Made by a program: the position numbers and the translations under genes. From Faecalispora sporosphaeroides DSM 1294 (GTDB lineage: Bacteria > Bacillota > Clostridia > Oscillospirales > Acutalibacteraceae), in assembly GCA_000383295.1 (NCBI GenBank), contig KB911071.1:30068-94067 (forward strand): DNA of 64,000 nucleotides. Direction: 5' to 3'. This document shows, piece after piece, positions 44,811 through 53,522 of the stretch. The notes below the pieces were generated by a model, which saw only the letters and a program-made list of their open reading frames with translations, had not been told where the DNA came from and searched no databases. How positions within the stretch are numbered: position 1 is the first letter of the stretch; each line of letters opens with the position of its first letter.

Positions 44811-44948
44811 ACCAACCAAAAGACGCAAACTCAGTTGTTTCGGGCGGGGGAATCCTTCCTCCGCCCGAACGTATGATGCGAGCACAGTGGGGAATTCTAT
44901 TTTTCGGGTCGAAATGCGCTCCAAAATCAAAAAAAATCCCGTTTTGTG

Positions 44949-44977
44949 TTGACAAGCCCCGGTTGAATTGATATAAT
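44949..44977 (+). promoter_or_regulatory. Consensus promoter of the tRNA gene
   Basis: TTGACA (44949-44954), exactly 17 bp, then TATAAT (44972-44977), 22 bp before the tRNA: a perfect sigma-A promoter, as expected for a stable RNA gene. Confidence 0.9.
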
Positions 44978-44998
44978 ATACAAGTTCTCAACACAGAT

Positions 44999-45074
44999 GA
45001 ATCATTAGCTCAGCTGGCAGAGCACCTGACTTTTAATCAGGGTGTCCGGGGTTCGAATCCCCGATGGTTCACCA
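44999..45074 (+). tRNA. tRNA-Lys (anticodon UUU)
   Basis: A 76-nt cloverleaf with encoded CCA. The acceptor stem GAATCAT pairs with ATGGTTC, the D-arm contains TAGCTCAGCTGGCAGAGCA, the anticodon loop is CTTTTAA with anticodon TTT, and the T-arm is GGGGTTCGAATCCCC. Confidence 0.97.
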
Positions 45075-45122
45075 AAAGAAGAAAGAGAGAAAGGACAAAT
45101 TCCTTTCTCTCTTTCTTCTTTT
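45075..45122 (+). terminator. Terminator of the tRNA gene
   Basis: A near-perfect long hairpin (AAAAGAAGAAAGAGAGAAAG and complement, small loop) ending in T4, directly after the CCA end. Confidence 0.88.
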
Positions 45123-45420
45123 GGTTTCAGCACATCAAATCGACGGTTCTGCCGGTGGAGAACCCCCGTCTGCTTTCGCCTTCAGGCACTGAGCGAAGTG
45201 AACGACAATCGATCTTCCTCGATGCAAACGAAAGGCTTGCAACATTAACTGCCTGAGCATATACGGCGCACGGGATGCCCCTGGGAGGGCTTTCAGGGCC
45301 TTTTAGAGATGAGCCGGTATATTTTTTTGCACTTTGGGTCTGGCGCGTCCCACCGGTCAAACTGGTGGTTTTCATCATGACTTTCATTCAAGGATTCCTT
45401 CCCTTTGACATAAAGCGTAA
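45123..45420. other. Structured intergenic segment, possible non-coding RNA
   Basis: No convincing gene. The segment is dense in dyads: GGTTCT/AGAACC (45145-45164), an enclosing TCAGGCA/TGCCTGA pair (45182-45188 with 45250-45256) around three small hairpins (CACT/AGTG, ATCGA/TCGAT, GCAA/TTGC), then CCACCGGT/ACTGGTGG (about 45350-45368) followed by TTTT. This looks like a folded RNA with a terminator, but no promoter is clear. A coding remnant of a mobile or repeated sequence is the alternative. Confidence 0.4.
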
Positions 45421-45463
45421 AGAAACAGCCGGAAGAATTACCGTAATTCTTCCGGCTGTTTCT
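45421..45463. terminator. Bidirectional terminator
   Basis: A perfect 20-bp inverted repeat (AGAAACAGCCGGAAGAATTA and complement) with a three-base loop. On the minus strand it closes the RND pump gene, 25 bp away. Confidence 0.85.
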
Positions 45464-45487
45464 TTATCGTGATCATTGCAGAGGACT

Positions 45488-48400
45488 CTAAAGCTTCGAC
45501 TTTTTCTTTTTAAAAAAATCCTTCATATTATGCAGTAATGTATAAATGACAGGGACTACGATCAGTGTCAGCAGCGTAGAGGTAATGAGTCCGCCTATTA
45601 CGGCAAAGGCCATACCGGAGCGGAGCTCTGCACTGGCGCTGTTTGAGACAGCGGAGGGAAGCATACCGAAGATCATCGCCAGTGAGGTCATAATAATCGG
45701 TCTTAAACGCGTATGCCCTGCCTGAATGAGGGCCTCCTTTAACGGCATTCCCTGATCGTAATTTTGCTTTGCAAAGTCGATCAGCAGAATGGCGTTTTTA
45801 GATACCAGACCCATCAGCATGATAACGCCGATGCCGGACATCATATCCAGTTCTTTTTGACCGACCAGCAAGCCCAGAATGGCTCCAATAATTGCAAGCG
45901 GCAAAGACAGCAGAATTGCAAATGGATCCAAAAAGCTTTCAAACTGTGCCGCAATAACCAGAAAGATAAACAGCACGCCCATCAGCAGGGCGGTCACCAG
46001 GCCCATCATGCTGTCGTTCATTTGATCCTGTGTGCCGCCGGAGGTAAGTTCTATGCCGTCCGGAATCGGAGCATCACTGCTAAGTTTGCTTTTGAACACC
46101 TTATCAAAAGATCCCTGCGAAATGCCAACATAATTGGCCGACAGCTGAATCTCCCGCTCTTTGTCATACCGGTTGATCGTAGAGGCGGAGGTAGTAAAGA
46201 CCTTTTTTGTGACTTGATCGATGGGGATCATCTTCCCGCTGGTGCTGGGCACAAAAATCCCCTCAAGGCTGTCAAAATCCTTCCTGTCTTCGTCGCGCAG
46301 CTGCATGCGAACATCATACCGGTCTGATTCCGTTTCATATTGACTGACTACGGATCCGTTAAACAGGACGCCAAGGGTGTTGGAGATGACAACCGGACTT
46401 ACTCCCAAATCGGCGGCCTTTTCGCGGTCAACCTCAAGTGTTACCTCCGGTTTTCCCGCTTTGTAGCTCAGACTGACATCTTCCGATCCGGGTATTTCCT
46501 TCACCGCTTTTTTCGCCAGGAGAGAATACTCCTCAAGCTGGGCGAAATCAGAGCCCTTCAGGTGGTACTGCGCCATTTTTCCCGGAATAAATCCGCCGCC
46601 CACAAGAACAGATAATTCTACTCCCGGCACCTCCCTCAGGCTTTCCCGCAATTGCGCCGCCACCTGCTGAATGCTCTCCTTGCGCTCCTGCTTGTCGGAG
46701 ATTTTTACCAGCAGATTGACCTTTTCCGGTTGAACGGTTGCGTATATATATTTTACGTTACCGTTCTTTTTTAAGATTTCTTCCATTTGTTTGTTTGTTT
46801 GGGAAGCGCTGTTCAGAGGCGAACCTGAATCCAGAACGGCCTCTACATCGATTTGTGCCGTGTCGCTCGTAGCAATAAATCCCACATCCAATTTGGTTAC
46901 CACCAACAGGCTGGCAACCAAAAGAGCCAATGGGACCGCTATCGTAATCGCTTTATGCTCTAATGACCACTTCAATAATTTAGAATAAGCATTTGCCAGA
47001 CGATCAAAGCCGTGGTTAAAGCGCTTTAAAAGACCGCCGATCAGCGGAACGGGCTTTTCTTCGGACTTCAGATGTTTTGAGGAAAGCATGGGCACCAAAG
47101 TAAAGGATACAAACATCGAAATCAGAACACTGGCGGCAACCGTCATGCCGAATTGAATCAGGAACTTACCGACAAGACCATTAATCATGGCTATGGGCAA
47201 GAACATTGCTACCAGTGAGAGCGTGGTGGCGAGAACGGCCAGACCGATTTCGGAGGTACCGTCCCTGGCTGCCTGAATTGGATTTTTGCCCATGCGCAAA
47301 TGCCGCACGATATTTTCAATGACCACAATACCGTCGTCGATCAAAAGTCCGACGGCCAAAGACAGTGCCATCAGAGAAACGGTATTCAGTGTAAAATTCA
47401 TGACCTTCATTACGCCAAAGGTTGTAATAATGGATACCGGGATCGCAATGCCGCTGATCGCCGTACTCGCAATATCTGTAAGAAAAATGAAAACAATAAT
47501 GACGGCCAGAATACATCCTTCTATCATGGTTTTCATCACATCGTTAACGGATTCATGAATCGGAATGGAGTTGTCGCTGACTATTTGAATTTCCGCCCCG
47601 GCAGGCAGGGTCTTTTGAAGTTGTGCAATGGCTTGTTTCACCGATTCGGCCACTTGCACGGTATTGGAGCCAGACTGTTTTAAAACGTCGATGCCGATCG
47701 CCTGGTTGCCGTTATAAAAGCACAGGCTCTCTCTTTCCTTCACTCCATCTACCACCTGAGCAACATCTTTTAAGTAGATTGCGCTGCCATTCCGCTTGGC
47801 AATGATAATATTCAAAAAATCATCGACTTTTTCAACATTGGCGTTGGTTTTCAGGCCGATCTGCGAATCGTCATTCGATACCTTGCCGCTGGAAAGAGTG
47901 ATATTATCGCTGCCCAAACTGTTGGTGATCTCTGAAATCGTCAGACCAAACGCATTCATTTTTTCTTTGTCGAACTTAATTTGAATTTCCCGCTCCTGCT
48001 GGCCGTAAAGATTTACTGCTCCAACGCCGCTGATTGTCTGCAGCTTTTTCGCAATTTTGTCGTCCGCTATCTGCGACAGCTCTTTCTCCGGCAGGGTTCC
48101 GGTTACCGCCAGAGAAAAAATAGGAGCAGCATCAGCATCGTATTTGGCGATTACCGGCTCCTGAATATCATTTGGCAGATTACCGCGAATATTGGACAGC
48201 TTATCTTTAATCTCCTGCAGTGCTTCTGTGGAGGACTTATCCAGTTCAAAGGAAACGGCGGTAGTGGAAACACCTTCCGTAATGGTGGAACTGATGTGTT
48301 CTACACCGGATATTTGCCCGACCGCATCCTCTACTTTTTTTGTCACCTTGGATTCCATCTGATCCGGTGCCACGCCATACTGTACAATGGTAATAGAAAC

Positions 48401-48532
48401 GGTGGGGGCATCCACGTCCGGCATCATGTCGACCGGCAGGCCTGCATAGCTTATGACACCGACCGCCAACAAGGCAATAAAAATAACGGTGGCAAACACA
48501 GGCCGTTTTAAACTGATATTTGTTAAAAACAT
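45488..48532 (-). CDS. RND family efflux pump (HAE1 type)
   Basis: A 1014-residue RND transporter with AcrB-like layout: N-terminal helix, large porter loop (about 35-330), helices 2-6, second loop (about 560-850) and helices 8-12. The proton-relay pair is present in GLLIDDGIVVIENI, and the amphipathic start MFLTNISLKRPVFA is typical. It would export drugs or lipophilic compounds using the proton gradient. It forms one unit with an adaptor gene 12 bp upstream. RND pumps of the AcrB type are unusual in monoderm bacteria. Confidence 0.9.
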   Translation of the reverse strand: MFLTNISLKRPVFATVIFIALLAVGVISYAGLPVDMMPDVDAPTVSITIVQYGVAPDQMESKVTKKVEDAVGQISGVEHISSTITEGVSTTAVSFELDKSSTEALQEIKDKLSNIRGNLPNDIQEPVIAKYDADAAPIFSLAVTGTLPEKELSQIADDKIAKKLQTISGVGAVNLYGQQEREIQIKFDKEKMNAFGLTISEITNSLGSDNITLSSGKVSNDDSQIGLKTNANVEKVDDFLNIIIAKRNGSAIYLKDVAQVVDGVKERESLCFYNGNQAIGIDVLKQSGSNTVQVAESVKQAIAQLQKTLPAGAEIQIVSDNSIPIHESVNDVMKTMIEGCILAVIIVFIFLTDIASTAISGIAIPVSIITTFGVMKVMNFTLNTVSLMALSLAVGLLIDDGIVVIENIVRHLRMGKNPIQAARDGTSEIGLAVLATTLSLVAMFLPIAMINGLVGKFLIQFGMTVAASVLISMFVSFTLVPMLSSKHLKSEEKPVPLIGGLLKRFNHGFDRLANAYSKLLKWSLEHKAITIAVPLALLVASLLVVTKLDVGFIATSDTAQIDVEAVLDSGSPLNSASQTNKQMEEILKKNGNVKYIYATVQPEKVNLLVKISDKQERKESIQQVAAQLRESLREVPGVELSVLVGGGFIPGKMAQYHLKGSDFAQLEEYSLLAKKAVKEIPGSEDVSLSYKAGKPEVTLEVDREKAADLGVSPVVISNTLGVLFNGSVVSQYETESDRYDVRMQLRDEDRKDFDSLEGIFVPSTSGKMIPIDQVTKKVFTTSASTINRYDKEREIQLSANYVGISQGSFDKVFKSKLSSDAPIPDGIELTSGGTQDQMNDSMMGLVTALLMGVLFIFLVIAAQFESFLDPFAILLSLPLAIIGAILGLLVGQKELDMMSGIGVIMLMGLVSKNAILLIDFAKQNYDQGMPLKEALIQAGHTRLRPIIMTSLAMIFGMLPSAVSNSASAELRSGMAFAVIGGLITSTLLTLIVVPVIYTLLHNMKDFFKKKKSKL

Positions 48533-48544
48533 CCTTTTGCCCCC

Positions 48545-49738
48545 TTATTCCGCTACGGCCCGAATGGCATCACCATCCTGCAATGTGCCTACATTGGTGC
48601 AGACAATGCTGTTTCCCTCTTCCACTCCCGATGTTATCTCAACGGAATCCTGAAACAGTTTGCCAACCGTGACGGACTGCTTTTTCGCAGTTCCGTTTTC
48701 ATTCAGAAAAACATAGTAACTTCCTTCGCTCTCTCCCAGCGCTTTTACAGGGAGGGAGATAACCTGCTTGTTCCCATCGGCGGCAAACCTTACCCTTCCA
48801 AAAACCCCGGGTTTTAGTACCCCTTTTGAATTATCCAGCTTTATCTTGCACTGAAATCTTCTGGATACGGGATCAGCGGCGCCGCCGACAATTTCCACCG
48901 TGCCGTTATATTTTGTTTCGCTGCCGTCACTCAGCTGAAAGCTGGCCGCCGCGCCTTTTTTCACGTAGGATAAATCACTTTCGGCAACATCTATCACAGC
49001 GTAGATGGGGTCAGCGTTTTGTACTGTCCCAATTACCGTACCGGTATTTATGTATTGACCGATCGCGATGTTTTTGCCGCTCATCACTCCGCTGATCGGA
49101 GCAGTAATTGACGTGTTTTTTAATGAGTCGTTTAAAATGGACAAACTGGTTTCTGCCGTTTGCAAATTGGCCTTCTGGGCATCAATTCCTGCCTTTGCGG
49201 ATTCCATATCCGCCAATGCGACCTTGAGCGCGACTTCCGCATTCTCCAGATCCGCCTTGCTGACAATTTGTTGTTCGTACATGGCTTTGGTACGGTCGTA
49301 GCTCCGCTGCGTGTTTTCCAAATTAGCCTGTATCTTTTGCAGCCCGACCTGTGAAGAGGCCAGCTGGCTTTTTGCCGCATTTAATTGTGCCTGCGAGGTT
49401 TTAATGTTATTTCTAATATCGGTCTCGTCTAATTTTGCGAGCACCTCTCCCTGAGACACCGATTTCCCGTTTTCAAAAAAAATCTGAATGATTTTTCCCG
49501 GAGTCTTCGCACTCACCAGTCCCTCCTCGGACGCCTCCAGAGAAGCGTTAAAAGAAACGCTGGATTCCACTGCGGATTTTTTGGCAATAACGACGTTTAC
49601 GGCGGTTTCTTTTATACTGGGTATGGCATTTGCCTCTTGAGCGGTTTTGGCGGAAGATATCATTTTGCCCGCCGCTGCAATCACCACAACCAGTGCGATT
49701 CCCCCTGCGATAACATAAAGTAATTTCTTTTTTGGCAT
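48545..49738 (-). CDS. RND efflux membrane-fusion adaptor
   Basis: A 397-residue MFP/HlyD-like adaptor. An N-terminal membrane anchor (about 5-28, no lipobox Cys) is followed by a lipoyl-like half motif (SAKTPGKIIQIFFENGKSVS), a long alpha-hairpin (about 100-195) rich in Gln, Ala and Lys, the second lipoyl half (ITAPISGVMSGKNI) and beta-barrel and membrane-proximal domains. It bridges the RND pump and an outer channel, here possibly the TolC-like protein encoded in the same cluster. Confidence 0.88.
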   Translation of the reverse strand: MPKKKLLYVIAGGIALVVVIAAAGKMISSAKTAQEANAIPSIKETAVNVVIAKKSAVESSVSFNASLEASEEGLVSAKTPGKIIQIFFENGKSVSQGEVLAKLDETDIRNNIKTSQAQLNAAKSQLASSQVGLQKIQANLENTQRSYDRTKAMYEQQIVSKADLENAEVALKVALADMESAKAGIDAQKANLQTAETSLSILNDSLKNTSITAPISGVMSGKNIAIGQYINTGTVIGTVQNADPIYAVIDVAESDLSYVKKGAAASFQLSDGSETKYNGTVEIVGGAADPVSRRFQCKIKLDNSKGVLKPGVFGRVRFAADGNKQVISLPVKALGESEGSYYVFLNENGTAKKQSVTVGKLFQDSVEITSGVEEGNSIVCTNVGTLQDGDAIRAVAE

Positions 49739-49796
49739 GCATGGCCCCCCTTAACAGAATAACATTTTTTGCTTATTTTGGACGCTTTGATTCCAT

Positions 49797-50843
49797 TTAT
49801 ATTGGATGGATACCGTGAAAGCGCCGTAATCTGACGACAAACACGGCGCCCTGGCCTTCCTTGCTTTTCACTTCAACAGAGCCCCCGATCCGGTCCAGAA
49901 TGCTTTTGACAATGGAAAGTCCCAGGCCGTTTCCGTTAGAGGAATGGGATGGATCTGCCTGATAAAACTTTTCAAAAATATGGGCTTGCTTTTCTTCTGG
50001 AATTCCGATTCCGCCATCGGCGATGGTTACAACGGCATCGTCTCCCACTTGCCGCAGATAAATGGATACCGTACCGTTTTCCTCAGAAAACTTGATGGCA
50101 TTTTCAATCAAATTAATCCATATCTGCTGAATCAGCTCTTCATCCCCTTCAAATTCGGTTTTATCCAGCTGAATATCCATTTCCAAACGCTTTTCTTCCC
50201 AAAGGCTTGTAAATAACAGGATGGTTTTCCGAATTTGCTCATCCAGCGCAAATCGTACCGGTTCTATTGGTACCGCCGGGTTTTCAACATTCGTCAGCCT
50301 TAACATATTGGAGACCAAATTAGACAGTCTGCCTGCCTCCTCTTTTATAATCGCCAGATAATTCTGCGCTTCTTCTTCGCTGACTCTTTTTTCCAACAGA
50401 AGCGCTGCCGACCCTTTAATAGAAGCAATGGGAGTTTTAAACTCGTGGGATACGCTGGAAAGAAAATCCTTTCTCATATATTCCATGTTTTCCAGCTTCT
50501 CCGCCATCTGGTTAAAATTTTGAATCAGCACTCCAACCTCGTCGTTAACAAGGCTGTGATAATCCACCCGCACGTCAAAATTGCCTTTTGCCACTTTTTT
50601 TGTGGCAGAAGTCAGCTGCTGAATCGGTCGGGTAATAAGACTGACCGCCAGCCACATTAACAGACTGCCGCAGGAGCAATACAGAGAAAAGCTGATAAAG
50701 ATCGCTTTCATCAGGTCGCCGTCAAATATCCCGGTTTGTGTCATAAAGATCGTGGTTGCACTGGCCATTACAGAGCAAATGCACAATATACCGATAAAAA
50801 TAAAGGCAAACTTAACCCGTATGGAATAAATGTGTAGCTTCAT
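49797..50843 (-). CDS. Sensor histidine kinase with HAMP domain
   Basis: A 348-residue class I histidine kinase. There are two transmembrane helices (about 10-33 and 45-68) with only a very short external loop, then HAMP (about 68-122), HisKA with the H-box SHEFKTP, and HATPase_c with the N box NLIENAIKF, G1 ADGGIGIPEE and G2 GNGLGLSIV. The short loop suggests intramembrane sensing, as in kinases that respond to cell-envelope drugs. Its start overlaps the response regulator stop (ATGA). It probably controls the efflux genes around it. Confidence 0.9.
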   Translation of the reverse strand: MKLHIYSIRVKFAFIFIGILCICSVMASATTIFMTQTGIFDGDLMKAIFISFSLYCSCGSLLMWLAVSLITRPIQQLTSATKKVAKGNFDVRVDYHSLVNDEVGVLIQNFNQMAEKLENMEYMRKDFLSSVSHEFKTPIASIKGSAALLLEKRVSEEEAQNYLAIIKEEAGRLSNLVSNMLRLTNVENPAVPIEPVRFALDEQIRKTILLFTSLWEEKRLEMDIQLDKTEFEGDEELIQQIWINLIENAIKFSEENGTVSIYLRQVGDDAVVTIADGGIGIPEEKQAHIFEKFYQADPSHSSNGNGLGLSIVKSILDRIGGSVEVKSKEGQGAVFVVRLRRFHGIHPI

Positions 50844-51514
50844 AGATATTTCTCCGCCTTGTATCCCAAACCGCGCACCGTAATGATTTTGAATTCGGTT
50901 AACGAATCGAATTTTTCTCTTAGTCTTTTGATGTGGACATCAACAGTGCGCTCATCTGCTTCACTGTCATACCCCCAAATTTCATCCATGAGCTGCTGGC
51001 GCGTAAATATTTGCTTTGGGTAGCTTAACAGCTTAAAAAGCACGTAAAATTCCTTTTTGGGCAGTTCATAAACCAGATCCCCCACCGTTACGGTCAGCTC
51101 GTTGTAATTCAAAAGAACATCTCCAATTTTCAATTGGTGCTCACTGGCGATTTTTGCGCGTCGCAGCAGAGCTTCGACGCGCAAAAGCATTTCATCCATA
51201 TCAATCGGTTTTACCATATAATCATCTGTGCCACTGGTGAACGCTTTCTTTTTATCCTCTAAGGTTTCCTTTGCCGTAACAATCAAAATCGGCAGCATAT
51301 TGTTATCTCTGCGCAGCGCATCGGTTAGCCTATACCCGTCTACGTTGGGCATCATCAAATCGCTGATCAGCAAATCCACCTGTGTATTTTCTATGATTTT
51401 CAAAGCTTCGTTGCCGTCGTTGGCTTCGCTGACCTGATAACCGGCCTGTTTTAAGTAAATTGTCATCAATTTGCGCAAACTCTGATTATCTTCCGCAACT
51501 AAAATATGAAGCAT
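50840..51514 (-). CDS. OmpR-family response regulator
   Basis: A 224-residue two-domain regulator. The receiver domain (1-118) has phospho-acceptor Asp in LLISDLMMPNVDGY and Lys in DDYMVKPID. The C-terminal winged helix (about 130-222) has DVHIKRLREKFD and a final RGLGYKAEKY. It is paired by overlap with the histidine kinase and lies between the TolC-like gene and the pump genes, so it likely activates the cluster. Confidence 0.92.
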   Translation of the reverse strand: MLHILVAEDNQSLRKLMTIYLKQAGYQVSEANDGNEALKIIENTQVDLLISDLMMPNVDGYRLTDALRRDNNMLPILIVTAKETLEDKKKAFTSGTDDYMVKPIDMDEMLLRVEALLRRAKIASEHQLKIGDVLLNYNELTVTVGDLVYELPKKEFYVLFKLLSYPKQIFTRQQLMDEIWGYDSEADERTVDVHIKRLREKFDSLTEFKIITVRGLGYKAEKYL

Positions 51515-51565
51515 AAAAAACCCCTCTCTTATATACTTCTTAATTGCTCAAAAAAATTAGAAAAT

Positions 51566-52738
51566 TCAGGAAGCGGGAAGTCCTTTTACCAGCCAGCGGT
51601 AGGATTCAATATTCCAGAACAGGGTGGATTTTGCGGTTTTCACAATAATCTCCTGATTCAGATAGTTGCTTTTCAATTGATTCAGTGTAATGGATGAGAT
51701 GACGCCGAGTTCATATTGCTGAACCGCCTGATCCCATTTTCGTTTTGCAATATCCAGATTTTTCTGCTCCAGTGCAAGCGCGGCCTGCTGCTGCTTGATC
51801 GTGTCCAGCTGGGTGGCCATCGATGCGCTGATTTTCTGAATTTCTGCGTCGATGTCGTTGCTTTTTGCTTTTCTCTTGTCTTTCTCCTGGTGGGTGTCCT
51901 CGTTCAAAATAGAACGCTGTAATTTTGTGATCTGAATTTTGTAGCTGGCCTTTTGTGCTTCGGCAATATCATCCTGCAGCTGGATTGTCTCGACATATTT
52001 GATATCCGGATCAGGCATTTTCCCAAATACAATCTGGTCGTTATATTGGTGGCCGAGCAGCTGGTTCATTTGATATTTGATGGATAAGGACTGATTCTGC
52101 AAATCGGTGATATTTTTATTCAATGTTGCAAGGGAAGCCTCTGCGTCTTCCACCGCAGCAGCGGTTCCTGCTCCCAGTTGGTAACGCACCTGAGCGGCTC
52201 GAACGGAATCCTCTAAAGCCGTGCGGTTGTTTTTTAGCGACTCCAGATTGTATTGCAGCTGATGGTATGTGGAAAACAGGCTCTGTGCTGCTTTGACCAG
52301 CTGATTATTTGCCTGCTTAATCTGCAGTTCCGTCAAATTGATCGTATCCTCCGAAGCATCCTCCTGAGATGCGAACAGGGTTTTTAAAACGGCAAGTGCG
52401 GCACTGGTTCCCGCCGCAACTGTTTTCAGATCCTGAGTAGCCGACGCATTTCCAATTACCGCTGCCAGCGTCGCCGAAGTTTGATCGATTGAATCGGAAA
52501 TTCTTTCATATTGTTTTTTCAGCTCATCCTCTTCCATCAGATTATCCAGGGTCAGCTCATTATTTTCCACTTGCAGGTTATTGTCCAGCACTATTTGCTC
52601 TATCTGTGAATAAGACACCAGATAAGCGGTGCTCTTTGGGGCGTCCTGCTCGGTGTTTTCTGCCGCAAAAGCAGGCAGCGCCATATTGGCGGTGAGCACA
52701 ATAGCAATTGCCAACGCTGCAATTTTTTTATTTTTCAT
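51566..52738 (-). CDS. TolC-like outer efflux protein
   Basis: A 390-residue secreted protein: signal peptide (about 1-25, ending PAFAAE), then long amphipathic helices in two repeated halves (VENNELTLDNLMEEDELKKQY; RYQLGAGTAAAVEDAEASLA; WDQAVQQYELGVISSITLNQ). The paired motif of a Gly between Leu/Val residues before a Thr/Ser-rich turn is typical of TolC/OEP proteins. In a monoderm it cannot sit in an outer membrane, so it may cross the wall or act otherwise. ATG 52738 follows GGAGGG. Confidence 0.82.
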   Translation of the reverse strand: MKNKKIAALAIAIVLTANMALPAFAAENTEQDAPKSTAYLVSYSQIEQIVLDNNLQVENNELTLDNLMEEDELKKQYERISDSIDQTSATLAAVIGNASATQDLKTVAAGTSAALAVLKTLFASQEDASEDTINLTELQIKQANNQLVKAAQSLFSTYHQLQYNLESLKNNRTALEDSVRAAQVRYQLGAGTAAAVEDAEASLATLNKNITDLQNQSLSIKYQMNQLLGHQYNDQIVFGKMPDPDIKYVETIQLQDDIAEAQKASYKIQITKLQRSILNEDTHQEKDKRKAKSNDIDAEIQKISASMATQLDTIKQQQAALALEQKNLDIAKRKWDQAVQQYELGVISSITLNQLKSNYLNQEIIVKTAKSTLFWNIESYRWLVKGLPAS

Positions 52739-53522
52739 TGCAATCTTTCCCTCCATAAAACAGTGATTGTGGCGTCTATCTTTTAAAATTTTACTTTCTT
52801 AATTTTGACATTTTTATTGGCTGCCATTGGAAAGTATAATAAAGCGGTGTGAATTCATTGTGAATTTTCCATCTGAATTGAGAGAGAAAATTCAGAAAAA
52901 ATTGCCGGACGGCATATGCTTTTGCCTGTGCTTGCAGACGACACGATTTCATATTGGCACTCGCTTTCTTTCGGCAAGCGAAAGAAAATCCCGCAGCAGC
53001 TCACGCTCCACCTTCAACCGCTTGTCCTCTGTTTGCATTCTGCCAATGTCACCGTCGACTTTCCGCCGCATGTTTTTGTCGGCTGCAAACCTTTTGCCCG
53101 CTGCATTTTGGGGCATACAAAGACCTGCTGCCGCAGTTTTTATTCTCAGTTTCACTTTTATCGGCAGCTTCTTCACAGATAAATACGCTTTCAATTCAGG
53201 GTAAATAAATGATGACAGGAGGATGGCATGACGGCGGCAGAAACCGTGCGCAAGGTCAAACAGCTTCTGCAAATCAGCAGAAACCAAAACAGAGAGCCTG
53301 TTCCAATTCAGTGCCTGGTCATCAGAAAAAACAGAAAAAAGATTGGTAAGTCCGGTAATCAGACCACCAATCTTTTCCTGTTGCGCGAAATAAAGTCAAT
53401 TCACTTAAAAACCGTGCGATTTTCAAGTCACGGGGAACCCCCCCAACGATTTTGAGCGGCGATTCCCCAAACTATATTCATCCTGTTCCCACGCTTTTTC
53501 AGGTGCTCAAAGCCTTTCTTAA
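52739..53522. other. Intergenic region with one doubtful small ORF
   Basis: A 780-bp gap. It contains the upstream region of the TolC-like gene, AT-rich near 52780-52850, and the doubtful small gene at 53228-53455. Several overlapping frames stay open between 52827 and 53287, but none shows family features or good codon use. Confidence 0.45.
53228..53455 (+). CDS. Doubtful small hypothetical protein
   Basis: A possible 75-residue basic protein whose ATG has AGGAGG six bases before it (53217-53222), the main reason to list it. The N-terminus TAAETVRKVKQLLQ could form an amphipathic helix; the rest is Lys/Arg/Asn-rich with no recognisable domain. It has no same-strand neighbour. It could equally be chance. 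Confidence 0.22.
   Translation: MTAAETVRKVKQLLQISRNQNREPVPIQCLVIRKNRKKIGKSGNQTTNLFLLREIKSIHLKTVRFSSHGEPPQRF

Noticed and set aside
45488-52738. Reading the RND-TolC set as proof that the organism is Gram-negative.
   Set aside because: LCP, YfhO, ECF folate transport, DUF4367/DUF4179 anti-sigma genes and the ribosome-binding sites all fit a Firmicute, and TolC-like proteins are known from Clostridia.
52827-53287. Overlapping frames of 85-125 codons on both strands upstream of the TolC-like gene.
   Set aside because: None has a family motif. Starts lack good ribosome-binding sites, and the frames interrupt each other, so I list only the 53228 frame as doubtful.
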